Shown here one piece after another: positions 13,201 to 27,309 of a stretch of DNA of 64,000 bases (position 1 is the first letter of the stretch; every line of letters starts with the position of its first letter). The notes below the pieces were generated by a model. The model searched no databases. It saw only the letters and a list, made by a program, of their open reading frames with translations, and was not told where the DNA came from. The stretch covers positions 1,887,575-1,951,574 of the forward strand of contig JACDQD010000005.1 in NCBI GenBank assembly GCA_019843655.1, given 5' to 3'. The translations under genes and the position numbers were made by a program. The DNA is from Lethocerus indicus (Eukaryota; Arthropoda; Insecta; Hemiptera; Belostomatidae).

Positions 13201-15568
13201 TACGGCTCATCATTGTAAAAATATTGTTAGAGTAAAACCAATTTGGAGAGAATTCTCTTTCCCTACCCCGAGGTAATATCCCGCCCCCCTCCTCGGATTG
13301 ATGCGATCGTGACCTTTTAAAGTGGGGACAGTCCTGCGCCCAATACCGTCCTAATAATAATCTCCCGCTGTAATTAGATCCGCCGAGGATGTTGTTACAA
13401 ATTACAGACCTGTTGACACAGAGCAGAGAAGACTGTGTGAGACGCGCGGATGACAGCGGCGCGGGGACAAACGGAGATAGAAAGCCGTATTTTCTAATTA
13501 CATTAGCGGCCCAGACAGAAAGGACGGGGAAACTAGACCGGATAACAATAATGTCGTTTCAGTCGTCGCTGAGTACCTCTGAAACCAATTTTGTACTGTT
13601 ACAAGTCTAAATAAATATCAAATTTCCATCGTACATAAGGCGTACAGGTGTACGAAAATGCCATTTTCGTTTATATTGGATATTTTCAGTTAATAATGAG
13701 AATAATAACATTGCACTCTAAACCTGAACATATGCTAATAATGGCGAATGTTTACAATGTACAAAATTATAATGAATATATATACGAAGGATTTTAATTG
13801 ACCAGGTATTTAATGTGTTTTCTAGATAATACGCGAAATACAATGAATTAGGAATGCAATTAATATTTCAGTTATTCGACATTTCACAATTTCTTTTGGA
13901 TTAAATGTATATTGGAAAGCTATATTTTAATTACTGTTAAATGAAAACCAAAAACCGCATTCACCAGAGAGTCCTACGTGTTTTCAATTTAGTTCTGTGA
14001 AATCCGTTTACATATAATATTTTCATCGATTCTCATCTGTGGTATTTTCTGTCAGCGCGTTGTTGAACAAATTTTAATCACGCGTCGATTATTCTAAATA
14101 CATTACCGCCTCTTGCAGTCTATATTCATTACGTATAAAATGTGACGTATACTTTTAGATTGGAGTACACAGCGTATTAGTTCCAGGTCATGTCCTATGT
14201 TCAGGAAACGAGAATATGATTTAAAATACCCATTTTGTTTAAATTTCACCTGATGTTACATTTCACCTCTGCCAGTTCCTGGGAAGATAAAGTACATTTT
14301 TCAATTACAATTCATAACATAATTATGGCTTAATAATTGAAAATGGCGTTCCGTAAATACATCTCTCCATTTTTAATTGTTACCTCAACAACAAGCATTG
14401 AATAACAATTTATGTAATTACATTTCATTGGGAATGGATGTTGGAATTTGATTTAGTGCCCCAATAAACCTATTCGTTTGATAATACATTTTGCATTTAT
14501 TATCAGGAAAAACAACTATAAACTCGTAGGGAAAGTAATTTAAAATGTACAAAAGATATAATACGTGGAATGATTATCATTGTTGTATACAATTTGGCCT
14601 GATTTTCACGAATATTTTCAATTTATATATACGTAATTTTTATATCCTAATATAAATAAGGTTACAGAGAAAGGTGCTATTTTCTAAAATATATTATTCA
14701 GATATTGGCACCCATGTCATCCAAGTTGGATTTTATTATTAATTGAGGTCAGTGGTTATATATGGACAGTGTTCGCTTAATTGCTAATTTGGTTATTAAT
14801 GAATTGGTACCGAATTCGTGCATTCTCCACGTGTGGCGTTTTCTGAACAACTTTTTCAGTAAGAGGTAGACGGAAGCGGAAATTGTTTCGCGTTCCTTCC
14901 GGGTTCTTCAATTATAAATTTAACGGACTCCCAATAGGCCTATTTTTATCGATTCGCCGGAGCACTAAATAAAAGAAAATCGAAGTAAACTCTGGGTGTG
15001 GGGTGGGGGAAGTAAATTAATGTAGGGGGTCGGATATAAAATGTTAAGTTTTATGATTGGGCTTCGGAGGATAAAACCTTAGTATGGGTTAGAAGCTAAA
15101 GGCCAGGAGTGTTTACGAGTTGTAAACACTATCAATAAAGCGAAGAGACATCTCTAAGCCCTCTTCCACAACCATTTGTTCGGCCCGACTCCTTTATATA
15201 CCGCGCGGGTATCGTGAAAATGTTCCTGGGGAACATCTATTGGGAAAATCCTCGTTGGTCGATCTAATTAAACCCTGCCCCCGCCCCCCGCTTTTACAAC
15301 TTGAGCGCTGCATAATTTAAATGTACCCAGATAAAGCGTTGACCGGGTTAATAGTTGACCACGTTCCAGGGGGGGGGGGGTGTTGAAACAAGGGGCACAG
15401 GGGGTTAAACGTGGTAATTGCCGCCCTTAAGAATCAGATCGACAGAACTTGAGAATTGTTTCTTCTAAACTGTACAAAATAATTGATCCGATAACAGTCA
15501 ATCCATACCGAAAATTTCTTTCTGAATATCCAGTCTGAAAACTCGACTAAATTACATTATATTTGAAC
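10243..15568. other. No gene seen
   Basis: The region holds a GT-rich patch (about 10390-10436), a C-run and short AT run near 10490-10525, a purine-rich (GGGA)n patch (about 12800-12870) and a G run near 15370. The 13620-15000 interval is plain AT-rich sequence without frames of note. Confidence 0.6.
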
Positions 15569-15902
15569 GAAAATGTATACTAGTTTAAAACACCTGTTTT
15601 GCTGGTCTGCGAGGGGTTGGAATACCGTAGATTTCTGTCTCCTCTCGCTGGTTTGGTCTTTTGCTAGACCGGTTTCGGCCGCTCGCCATATTTTGGCGCT
15701 TTGTATATTTTGGGCACATATATAAATACACACAACGAACAGACAACCACGACAGTACAAGCGACAGTGACAGTGCAGTGAGGACGCCCAAAAAACATCC
15801 AAAGTGCCAAAAGTGACTACCACCGCTACCGAAACCGTTCTAGCAAAAGGCCAAACCAGCGAGAGGAAAAAGAAACACGCGATATCTACGGAAAACGTAT
15901 AT
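15569..15902. mobile_element. Foldback element, family B (partly deleted hammerhead-like arms)
   Basis: The left arm begins near CACCTGTTTTGCTGGTCTGC and contains GGTCTTTTGCTAGACCGG. The right arm contains the inverted CGGAAAACG end and TAGCAAAAGGCCAAACCAGC. The centre carries the family block GACAGTGACAGTGCAGTGAG. The arms have lost part of the hammerhead-like segment: CTTCAG is gone on the left, and CTGAAGATGGCGAGCGG on the right. The flanks GAAAATGTATAC (15569-15580) and GAAAACGTATAT (15891-15902) match at 10 of 12 positions and look like an old TSD. No coding capacity is seen. Confidence 0.75.
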
Positions 15903-16620
15903 AATATTTCTTCAGATATAGAATATAATTTGTTGTAAACAGCAGTTTATTCTGTAATAGATTTAGCAAATATAAAACGGGGGGGACGGTAGCAGAGAAG
16001 AGTAACAACGTTGGCAGGACGCTTAATTGGCAGGTCAAATTGATCCATTGGAGATGGGAGATGAAAACCACTTTTGCCACGCCGTGTTATCCCCGTACGC
16101 GTGAATTGAAGAGCCGTAAAATCGTTTGTCGGGAAATAACCGTTTTGAACGGAAAAACGTATCGCGTACCAGCAGATTGGAAAGCGGGTTAATTCTGGCG
16201 ACTAACTGAGTAGTCCTAATGCGCGGGATAGCGCCGAGAACAATAAATATCCGAATTGAATTCGGAGCGGGGGCCCGCCCGTCCCTTCGACCGCCACCGG
16301 AACCGACAAGTGGAAAATAAAGAGATACCGGCTTGTATAGGTTTTCCGGTCCCCCCACTAGCCCTCTGTGGGCGAGGTTCGTGCATCCGCGCCAGCTCCC
16401 CCGTACAGAAGGACATTAGTGTTAGAGCTGATAAATAGAGTTCCAGAATTATCTGCCAAATAAAAGGTTTTGTTTTGGGGGGGGGATTCGACGAAACAGA
16501 AAAAAATTGATACCGCAACGCCTCCTGTGTTGTGGTTGTTCGGCCGAGTGCGATGAGATTAAATAATTTCAAAAATAAATATAATAAAATTAATCTGTTA
16601 AATGTTTTTCATTATGCAAG

Positions 16621-16804
16621 TTAACCCTCTATGGGCCGAATTTTTATTTTAAATCCAAAAAATTGGGAAATGAAAAATCAGCAATTGTAAACCTATATAT
16701 GCAAATGAAAAAAAAATTGATATTGGTTGTCTTGCCAACGTTATAGGATTAAGATTTATCCGCCATCGCACACCTGAAAGTTACACGGGCACATAGAGGG
16801 TTAA
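16621..16804. mobile_element. piggyBac-like MITE, 176 bp, TTAA-flanked
   Basis: The element spans 16625-16800 between TTAA copies at 16621-16624 and 16801-16804. The ends are CCCTCTATGGGCC and, reverse complemented, CCCTCTATGTGCCC. TTAA duplication with CCC-starting inverted repeats is the known signature of the piggyBac superfamily. The interior is AT-rich and non-coding. Confidence 0.82.
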
Positions 16805-16887
16805 GAAAGTCTGGAATAAGTTTTTAATCACAGGAGCACGACAGTCGATTACACTAACAGGAATATCGTCCGTTAGTCTCAAGTTCA

Positions 16888-17010
16888 ACCGAAAAAGTGC
16901 CATCACTGGATGGTTTCTTTTATCCGGGACAATAAAGTCATAAATGAACATACCGTAATTGTACTGATTACTGTGATGTTGATTGTACAAAAATAAAAGG
17001 ATAGAAAAAA
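16888..17010 (+). mobile_element. Jockey-like LINE 3' UTR fragment
   Basis: The segment AGTGCCATCACTGGATGG, followed by TTGATTGTACAAAAATAAAA and an A run at 17005-17010, matches the reverse complement of the 3' ends at 1.66, 9.63 and 45.23 kb. No RT coding part remains. This is a very short 5'-truncated insert or an eroded copy. Confidence 0.7.
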
Positions 17011-18592
17011 TAGCAATAAATGACATTTCTATTATGTATGCATTCTATCATGCTTCCGTGTTCCAACAGGACGATTGCCCACTAAAACGCCGTATACCTT
17101 TCAGGCAACGTTCGAAGAATAATAATTCATGAAATAAAGAAGAATATAATGTTTCTACGGTCTTCCAACCGGTGTGCTGTCATTAGCGTTCCCTCGGTGA
17201 GTAAGCGTCAAATCCGATGCGTCAAATAGGCGACATTTTTTGACGGGAACACGTTAGAGGCAAAAACTCAAGGTTTTCGGTACCGCAGCAGCGTCTTTTT
17301 ATTTATCAGTTCTATTTATCAGTTCACCAATTTCGACCTCTGAAGGGTTCGATTTCAGCGCTCAGTTAGGGAGTAATTCACGCAGGCCGTGAACGTTCGG
17401 CTTACCGCAAGGGACAGGCGATAGGCGGTCGTAAATAGCTCAAGTACATTAGCGGTCGCGGACGCTCCTTGCCCGAGGCATGCGGTTTCTAGCCGTACAC
17501 GGCTATAAGCTCTCGAGGAAAGAACTGTACAAGAGGATGGGGCGCCCGATTGCGCACTTCCTCCACACATGACTATTATTTCGCGTGTCTCGGGAATTTG
17601 TTCCCGGTACGTGTTCCTAGAGTCGGGAGCCGTATTTCAGTGCGAAATAGTTTACAGCCGAGAAAGTATCGGCTGAATTTATGCTATGGTCAGTCCACGA
17701 CCCATAATTTACTTCCCGATATACAGCCTGCATGTGGAATGACCAGACGAGCTTTTGTCCACCCGTATCCGGAGGTATATTATATTAATTCTTTCTCTCG
17801 TGCTCCACCGGGAGCATCGATGAAAATAATACTACCTGTTTTCATATGACGTTCTCTGAACAATCGTAAGAAGTGGCTCATTTTTCTTTACATACGCGGA
17901 GTACAAAATCAGACAAATGGTTTGGATTTGTATGATGGTTATATTATAATTGCATGATACATACAGTGCAGTCTCTTTTGAAGTACATAAAATTATCCAT
18001 TACATTTTCAATGACTCGAAAAAATGTCTTAAACGAATCATAGACATATAATACTATTAAAACTTTTAAAAATATCAGATAATTTTCATTAGGTTTTATA
18101 TAAATCACACTAATGAAAGGGCAATCGAACTATTATATATTATATTTCACATCGATATTTCTAGTTGTTTTACACAAACTCAAAATACAAATTAATATTG
18201 AAAATATAAAACTTCTCGTAATTGGCAATTCCGTGATATTACGTTTCGACACACTACCGTATAATTCTGGTCACGATTACCCGTTTTGGATGTGAAAATT
18301 TTTTCGCTCAAATGGTTGAGTTGAGCATGTTTGTTTGACACGATCTGAGAGAGGTTTAGGTGATGCCCGGCAGAAAGGCTGCCCCCCCCCCCATCCCCCC
18401 GAACCCAAACCTATTGAGCCCGGCAACGGTCACGAGCTTGTAACCGACCGTAAACCCATTTAATGTAATCCTACGGGACACGGTCGGGAAATCTTGTTTG
18501 CCCCAGTGTTTGAGCCTTTGTGCGTGCTTCTGGTGTATTCACACAGGGAACAAGAGAAGGCAATATTATAAGATTAGGAAATTAGATTTCTA

Positions 18593-18594
<2 letters not shown>

Positions 18595-18638
<44 letters not shown>
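18595..18638. repeat. (AT)n microsatellite
   Basis: About 22 AT units. Confidence 0.95.
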
Positions 18639-18640
<2 letters not shown>

Positions 18641-20845
18641 TTATACAGGAATCCCTTGATTTTCGCGGTTAAGGGATCCTTGAAACGAAATCGCAAACAA
18701 ATTTTCGAACTAAATATGTTGCGCGATTTTCAGCGATTAACAAAATCGTTTATGGTCTTTCAAAGTGATGCATAAAACGAGAGGAATACGCCATGATATT
18801 TAAGCACAAAATTGTCTCAGATTCAGGCATGAAACGCGGATTTTCGTTTTTTCGTTTTTACCCGAGATGAATTAAATATGCGGTTTTCTGATTTTAAGAT
18901 CGAGTTTCCCCATTAACGATTCCACCGGCCGGTGGGCAAAAAAAATAAATTACATCTTTTATATATATATAAAAAAAAGGTTCATTAAAATACTCATTAA
19001 ATACTTCATTAAAAACACTTTCAGGACTTCCCGAAAGAATAAGAAGACTTAATTTTGAACGAAAAACATTCTGACGTTCTCAAAAGGAAAATTTTTAAAA
19101 CCGGGTATGAAAAAATAGCAACTTTATACAAAACATAATTTTGTATTAACTGCTCCAGTAAGACATTAAGAAATTATATACCAGAACACCATGTACTTAG
19201 TTACAGGGTACAATGGGTACAGTGTGGTGACACTGTAGGTTGAGCGAAATATCGGAAGCCCGCCCAAGTAATAACCTTTCGGAATAGTCCGGTCTTAAAA
19301 TTAGAACATTTAGAATACTTTTTCAGGATCCTTTCTCATTATGGAATTGTTATAATTTAATAATTCCGTCCTCTGAGTCCCGATAAAGAGCCGGATTCAC
19401 ATCGGTAAATACAAGAAAGTGGGGACCGTCCTCAAACTAATATACCGACCTTTTATCCTCGAGAACCTTTTGAAGAATGAAAAAACCCCCGAAGAAGAAG
19501 AAGAAGAATAAAGGGAGCGTACGGTCCTCGAGGGGGTGGGGGATCCGACGCGGACATTTATTTGAAAAATTCCACCACCCGCAGAAAGAAACGAAGAAAA
19601 TGGGGGTCGGAAAATTATAAAAGTTTTAAGGGCAATAAGAGCGAGCGGGTTGAGTGGAAGCGGGCGGACGAAGCCTCCACCCCTGAAATATGAACCCGCT
19701 GATAACATTATACATCGTTTTGTTTTCGGCCGGAGATAAACACAGGCCGGCTCAGACTGGGCAGATATCGCCCAAAGCGTTGTCTGAACAAAAGTTTCCC
19801 GGCGAATAATTCTCTTAATTCATTCGGGAATATTTGAATCCTGGATTGTCGCACCCCCCCCCTCAGTTAAGATTAGAAACGCGGCGTTATGAGGAAATTC
19901 GATTAAATTTCGGGCTAGCATTATTTTTACTTTTATAATTTTTATTTGACTCGGTACAAAACAGTAGCACTGCTTTAAAACGGCAGTAACCTGAAAGTGC
20001 CACCCGTATTGGAGTATTGAGAGTGCTGATAGATTACTCTGTTGAACTAAGTATATCTTTACTGTAATAATAACAATATATAGTGCGTTATCTTATAATA
20101 CTAACTATATTAAACTACTTAATAGTATAATAGTATTTAGACAGGAATATAACTTAAGGCGTTGGGTAGGTGACACGCAACATTCAAAAGTGTTACTGGT
20201 TTTGCCTATTCATATTTCAAGTTCAATTAATTGTTGAGGATCATTTTGACCTCTATTTTTAATTTATAATTATTTTATTATATTATTTTATAATACCCGC
20301 AGTCACGTCAATTGAAAATAAAATTTTCAAAAATTTCCCAATGTAAAAACAAATTCGGCCGGAGCCAACACTGAAGGAATGGCCGGATAAATTCTTTCAA
20401 CCCCACCCCGGATAATGGGTTTATTCCTCCGCGAGGTGTAAAAGGGCGAATAAACACAGGAAAACCGAACGCGTACAACCCCCCAGCCCTTAAATTTTAA
20501 CAGCCATCAGTTGTCTATTAGCCCGAGAGGTGGTGCTGAGCCGATACTTATCGGAAAAGCTATTTTCCCTTAACGGCCTCTTGTCCCTCCCGCCTCAAAC
20601 ATAAAAAGGGGAGGGGGAGAAAAAAGAGAAAGTTGTTCTAAGGCGCTAAACAGAACCGCTAAAGCCGGCCCCAAGGGTTGGTTTGAGCCTTGAATGTTTT
20701 CCAATACATAATCAAGGGGTAGTGTGGCCCCCTATGTGTAGCCAACTACCCCCACCGTGCACCCTAAACCGAATTTAAAAATCCCCTCCAGCATATAAAT
20801 ATATGTATACACGCGATATAAATATAACATATACATATGTTTATC

Positions 20846-20850
<5 letters not shown>

Positions 20851-20885
<35 letters not shown>
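20851..20885. repeat. (AT)n microsatellite
   Basis: About 17 AT units with degenerate ATAC flanks. Open frames across it on both strands are YIYIYI artefacts. Confidence 0.95.
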
Positions 20886-20891
<6 letters not shown>

Positions 20892-22624
20892 CATACATAA
20901 AGGGGGGAGGGAAAGTGGTTTTCCAGAGAAACGTTACAAACATCCGTTCCTTCCTCCCTGGACACATATAAGCTTTGTGCGCATGTGTGTACGGATATGA
21001 GGCTGCCCTTTGTAATTCAGGGTTTTTCTGCTGCTACAGTAATATTTTGAACGTTGTAACTCAACCTTCCGTCGCTTAGGACTATTCCGATTATTTTATC
21101 TATTGTAGGCTAACTATTAAGTGTTTTGACAACATAGACAAGATAGATCTGGGATAAAACATCTTCACTTTTATTATAGTTTACGTAATATCCGTAGGAG
21201 GTTTTAAAAATTAATTTAATTACACGATTTTTAGTTTCCCTCCACTTTGACTTTCTATGGACGATGCTGGTTTTACAACGCTGAATAGAATCTGGATAAA
21301 ATAACATGATAAATAGACATATAAGTGGATAATACTCGGATTATAAGATTTTTTTAAATTGTATTCTTTCGCTTACCATCAATGTCTTCGTTTCGCTTTC
21401 GGCGATGACGCTGCTGTGTTTATAAAGCCGGTTTATAAAGCTCAGATTTGTTTCTTGTCGGGTAAGTCAGTCTAAACTGTGAGTTTAGAGCGGGTCGGGT
21501 TAGCGGGGCCCGAATTTGTTGAGCTTATCCTCCCGCCCCTCAACAACCTTCCCCTGGCCAAACATACCAAATGAGCTGAAATCCTCCACTCTGAGCCAAC
21601 TCTCCCTTTGTTATTTTTCCAGATAACAAAACCAACCCCACCCTCCCCTGCTCCCCTCCAACCTACCGCCGGGGCCGTTTCAACGAGATGTCTCCTTCTA
21701 TTCGGCTTTGGTTGCTCAGACGACGAAGGGGCGGAGAGAGACAAGGGGAGGGAAAAAAAAGAGAATAACGGGGGTGTCTCGGAATATAACGAGGTGTTAA
21801 CGACAACACGATGAGGGCCGGTAACTTTCAGTTATTGTTCTAACTGCTTTACAGAAGTTTCTGCCTAGTGTCCCCTATCAGGGAACTATTTTCGTCACAT
21901 ATTAAAAATTTTCAGTAGTTTAAAAAGTAACTATACGCAAAATCAGTTGCCTAATAAATTTTCAGCTCTAGCACAATACGATGGCCCTTGTCGTGGTGAG
22001 ATAGTCTTTCCGTCCTCATCTGTTAGATCCTTTTGGCTTCAACCCAACCCTAATTATATTCACTTTAATATACAACGGCAAACATTAATTTGATCTTAAA
22101 ACGTTCTTCATTGGATAGTGTGTGGTTCAAAAGCGAAAGAAAAACATTATTTCGATTCAGAGATCCCCCGTGCCCGACCGCCCTTGTTGATAGTTTGTCT
22201 GTTGAAATTTTCTTTGTGTACCCCACAAATGCAATTCGGGATTAACCGTGCCGGAAGGTCGTATAAACCCGGTCGTATTGCTGCCCCCGCCGGCTCCAAA
22301 TGAATTAAACGCAGTAAAATTTTGCGACTGTTTTAACGTCGAATCGACCATTAAAACTTTATTGGGCTAGTTGGCCCCGGGGCGCGGCAACTCTCTGCGA
22401 CACCCTAGGCGGGGGCCTACTTTAATATTTGGGCCGTATTTCGGCAAGCGTTTAACGGCGTTTCTGAAATTATAATTGCACTCTGAATATTAGCGATAGT
22501 GAAAATGTCGATTTTCCTCCGAGGTGCGTGTATTCCGTCCAAAGAATAATTATTATGGCGTGTATTTGACTGTATATACATTCGTTTATTAGGACTAATG
22601 CAATAAAAATATTATATTATTATT

Positions 22625-22630
<6 letters not shown>

Positions 22631-22716
<86 letters not shown>
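22631..22716. repeat. Compound (AT)20(GT)23 microsatellite
   Basis: An uninterrupted AT tract (22631-22670) switches directly to an uninterrupted GT tract (22671-22716). This is the longest simple repeat in the window together with the 51.9-kb (GA)n tract. Confidence 0.95.
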
Positions 22717-22720
<4 letters not shown>

Positions 22721-25700
22721 AGGAGTTCTTTTTATAAGACAATGTTGCAACGCCGTGTTACATTCCTATATATCGGTTAATCTTGAGTCTCGAACCTGCC
22801 CAGACGGGATAGCGTTATAAATTTGTGGGCGTAAAAATTGTATTAATCATAAACCTTAATTTCGCATTTGTTGTTTTAATGAGATTGCCTGTTTCCCCTT
22901 CGTTCCTTTGGGCCTGTCTATTGGGGCGGGGTGTGGCGGAGAAAAGTTAATGAAGGTTCAAAATGCATGAACCCCTGGGTCCATCCTACAGGGGGTGAGG
23001 AGGTGGCTCCGCTACCATCAAAATTTATTTCGGCCTAGCCCCATCCCCCTCAGACCCCTATTAAAATGTCGCGCAGCCGGGGGAAAAAAGGCCTTATAAC
23101 TATTAGAATATAGATGGCTCCGGTTCAACGTCGTAATATAGTGCGCGTGAAAAACGGTCCCGCAGAAATTGCTCCCTTTTTTTCCAGTACCCATTTATAT
23201 CGAAACTTTTTTCTCTACATACAAGTAAGAACAACTCCGGTGTGTATATTTAGGTTATTTAATTTTATAAAAGGACCTATAGGGGATCTTGTTTAAATAA
23301 CAAGATAGCGTTGTTTTAAAATTGGATAAATAAAAATTGCAACAATTTTGTTCCCTGAGGACGCTCCAACCCGATGGTTCCACACAACAGTAATAATGAC
23401 CCCTTTAATACTTTATCAAATTTTATTACATTTCAATTATTACTTAACGTGAAAAATTGTTACACTTTCGAGTAAAATAAATAATTTTTGTTTAAAGTGA
23501 CTCTCCAGTTGACTCCTGTCACCGCGACAAATGGCCCCTCTTATCATCTGAAATACGCCGAAAGCAGGTTACGACCGACGCCTCGCGAATCGATCGAATT
23601 CTCATTATCTCAAATATTTTTCAGCACCGAGGCGGTATTTTTGTATTAAATTTTAATAATTGAATTCAGTTCAGTGAATGAAATTAATTTAAGACTGCAA
23701 TAGTCCCGAATACAAGTCGACAGCGGTGTTCATATTTTTCTACACGTCATAAACAAGAACATTCTTCGTTCGTGTGATACACAAACGATTTTTTATTATA
23801 TGCTTTATTACGAACAATTCTCACTTACAAACACTCCTTTTAATGGACATTATATGTGAATATTAAAACCACCATGCCACAATGAAACTTTTTTATGGTG
23901 ATCCTACTCCCCTACAGTTTTAATCTTTTCGTATATAAATGTGTATATACATATATATTATATATGTGGTGGGGGATATTTCTACGGCAATAAATAACAA
24001 GACTAATGGGCATTTTGGAAATGCTCGCGGAATTGTTTGGGTAAATCCTTTCTATCGGCGTGGAAGAGGGTGGCTGGAAGCTCCTGTCGTGTGTGGTCAA
24101 TTCCAATACCGCCATTTGTCATTGGGTTGGCGTGGGGAAGTTTGGGTCGGACTAATACCCAGTCACACACGCGCACTCGCCCCCCACGACGGTACACACG
24201 CACACCGGCACCCGAGATTTTATTCTCGCCAAATCTGCCTGCCGCGGTGTTAGGGCCGGGAACGCTCCCCGGGATTGTACCGCCCTTCTAATTTCGGCCG
24301 GGAGCCGCTTATCTTATTGGTATTTTTCCAACGCCGAAAAAGTTTTTATCTCCAGCAAGGGCCGAGGCAGATATTGGGAGACAATCAATTTAGAGTTTCA
24401 ATCCCCTTTTACTCGATTGTTGTTCTACCGGGCCCCGGGTTCGTCGAACTTTGTCCAAACGAGTGTTTAAGACCGCCCTCTTAAAAGTTTGGGTTAAGTG
24501 GGAGAGCCCCCGACTTTCTGGCGGAGTTATGTGATTCCTCGGGGGCCTGTGTTGGAACCGCCGAGAGAACTCATTAATTTTTCGATTCAACTTTCATCCC
24601 CGAGAATGAAATATAAAAATGTGGGGTCGGTAATGATGGCGTAGCTTAAGCTCTATTGAGAGTTAAACAGAAGAACATGAAGTTAATAGCCTTCCCATTA
24701 AAAATAATAGATAATTCTTACCATCGGTCATAGAAAATGTCTTCATTTTCAAACCTAAATGAGTCGTATGAGGCTTTCTACGTTCGTGGCAAAGCTACAA
24801 TTTCCGCGGTTTATCGCCATTTTTCAGAGATCTATATCACGGTTTTCACGAATTAATTCCACTCGCAATATGCGCCGCAAAATCTGTGATTTCCATTCCG
24901 AAATATACTATATAAGTGCGTTATAAAAGAAGTCGTATTTTTAGTCCGTGTACAGTTAGGCATCGACCAGAATGACGGGGCATCAACCTCTCGTGTTATT
25001 AGCGCCCCCTGCTCATATCTCTGTTTTCATTTCTCTCCTGCTGAGAACTCGGCGGGTGGGGGCGGAATCCAACAGTTGGCTGTGCCACTTCTTATATTAA
25101 AAATTGTAAAATATTGTATTATCTAAAAGGTTTAAGAATCATTTTAAATTTATGTTTTTAATAAGCAGGGCTACTTTATAACTTACCTACCGGCCGTTAA
25201 CTATCGCCAACATCATCCGTAGAATATCTTTTTTAACAGTGTTTGATGATTTGGCCAGACACCACAGTTCAACTCCCAGATTGCTTTCGGTATAGTATTG
25301 TATAATAATAATTTATTGCGTAAGGACAGTTTAGATCTATTGTTCAGTAATCTAAATAACAATTAGTAGCGTCCGTTTGGAATATACAATCGAAAATACT
25401 AAGAAAAATAACTAACGCTGTGTTCCCAACCTCATTCTGCATACAGATCTTTGAAGTCCCGTTTGTCCGCGACCTTGGAAGAAATACAAATCCGGAATTA
25501 TATACATCCTACTCCCGACATTCCAAAAATTCCTTGCAGCGTGATTAGAACGAACCGGGAAAATGAATAAAATTTCAGAAAAGCCATTGGGTTTTTCCTC
25601 CATTACGGTCCTTTTGTCTATACTCGAACATCGATGTCGCTGATTGCATTTTTACAATTCCTGCAATAATAACCGTCCTATCAAATTGAAACTGTGTAGG

Positions 25701-26012
25701 GCTGTGTATGCTGAATTAAGTATACTAGTTAGATATTATAATTCCGGTAATATCCCTTTAGATATTACAGTTAATCGGAGGGAGGGGGCGCCTTCTGTGG
25801 GTACGTGGGGGCAATAAATTAAGAGCGTTGGGTTTATCGCCCGGGTATTTGTCCGTGTCGCCTGTGAGGTCTATTTGAACTGTAAGGTGGACTCTGGATG
25901 AAAGGGAGAAAGGGGCCCGTTGAATTATTTATAAAAAAAGAGTGGGGCGGGTAGCTCGGTTGAAGCGATCCGGCCGCAATTTTATCACTCAATACCTACC
26001 CGGCCAGCCAAC

Positions 26013-26031
26013 ACTCTCTCTCTCTCTCTCT
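26013..26031. repeat. (CT)n microsatellite
   Basis: About nine CT units followed by a pyrimidine-rich run. Confidence 0.9.
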
Positions 26032-26299
26032 CCCTCCTTCGGTCACCAACTCAAAAAAGGGAACGCCCCTTGGCGACACCGCCAAATTGGAAAACGGTAC
26101 GCCTCTCCTCTCCCTAACGTGTACACAGCTTTATTTATACCCTCGTAAAAAAAGCCCAGTTTCTTAAATGTTTATGAACCCCTTTAACAAATTAAAAAAA
26201 AATAATAAATAAATAAGCTACAGTTTACAGCACGAAGAGTTCCGGCATTCCGGGGGGGTTTCAAGTCCTCTACCGGCACTTGACCTATGACCGGCACAG

Positions 26300-26590
26300 A
26301 TTTCAATGTAAAACTTTCCGTGCGTGGGTGTTTACAGAACGTGGTAGGCCGCTGTCCATAGGCCGAAATCCCGTTAATTTTTTTATTCGAGAGTGGGACG
26401 TAAACGGAGTCAAAGCGTTGTTTGCGTAGGCGATTCCCCTGAGTGCAAATTAATGCGTTGGATTTTACATGTATTATTCTCCTTAATCGCTTTGAACCGA
26501 TGGGATCGAGCAATGTCCAAAATATTTTCCCTTTGCCCTCCGTCGTTTTCTCTGCTGAAAATCAGGTATTTTCCGAAACGCTCCGGAAGG
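26300..26590 (+). repeat. Unnamed direct repeat G, copy 1
   Basis: It matches 27310-27590 in the same order and orientation through several blocks: TTTATTCGAGAGTGGGA, GTCAAAGCGT, CGATTCCCC, ACCGATGGGA and the AATATTTTCC block. The copies are about 1 kb apart and diverged. No ends or TSD are visible. It may be an old transposon or a local duplication. Confidence 0.65.
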
Positions 26591-27309
26591 GGAGACGGAA
26601 GGAAACGGGCAAAACCCTTCCAATGGGGCCCACTCGGATGGTTTCCAAATACAGGAAAAATCCCCCCGCAACATTGCGCAGTGACATTGGAAACTACTAC
26701 TCGTTCAAAATGCTTATTTGTGAACAAAAGTTTCATTTAATAAAAGGCAGATTCTGATTGACGCGAGCGTCCATATAAATTCAGTGGAGCATATAATACA
26801 ATACTCTCCAGTTTGGTACAACTTTTGAATACCTGTTATGCAGTCTGGGAGGGCTCGAAATACCCGTATTGAATTAGTTCTGATTCAGATCTACTGTTAT
26901 TTACTACTGAAACTATGAATTGCATTGTTTTATGATCAGGATTCAATCGGACAAAAATTAATCCTGTTGCTAGACTCTCGTATTGAAATTCAAAGGGACA
27001 AATACAGAGTTTGTATGCATATAGGGTTTTATTGTTAATACTTGTGTCATATATGGTTTTGGATATGAATTAATCGTCCTTCGGATGACTAATTGTCTAA
27101 CGCAGAGTACCCGGCTGGACAGGAACTGGAATGCCGTAAAGTTCGTTCACCCAAAGTTGAGTGAAATGCGCGATCGCCGGTATAACAGGATATAACTGTA
27201 GTCGGGTGACCGTAGGCGTGTCCTTCGGGCGTAGGACTTCGCGGCTCTCGTGGGTGGCGACCGGCTTCGGTCCAAAGCGAAGCTAAAACAACGCGAAATG
27301 AGTTCGTCG

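Larger units (their letters stand above)
17011..26290. other. No gene seen; microsatellites only
   Basis: Apart from the microsatellites listed separately, the interval is AT-rich with islands of CGG and CCC runs. Frames of up to about 104 codons (for example near 19.4-19.7 and 23.9-24.3 kb) have no recognisable domain. At 18646-18680 an isolated inverted-repeat-like end near a TACAGGAATCCCTTGATTTT motif resembles pogo-type termini, but no partner end is seen. Confidence 0.55.

Noticed and set aside
18646..18900. Possible pogo/Tigger-like terminus with an AATCCCTTGATTTTCGCGG motif
   Set aside because: No inverted partner or TA duplication found within several kb.
20732..21000. Overlapping frames on both strands with YIYIYI
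   Set aside because: Pure translation of an (AT)n microsatellite.
27220..27275. GGTGGCGACCGG, recalling a primer-binding region of LTR retrotransposons; a similar GGTGGCGACT is at 30.57 kb
   Set aside because: No LTR pair, polypurine tract or gag/pol frame nearby.
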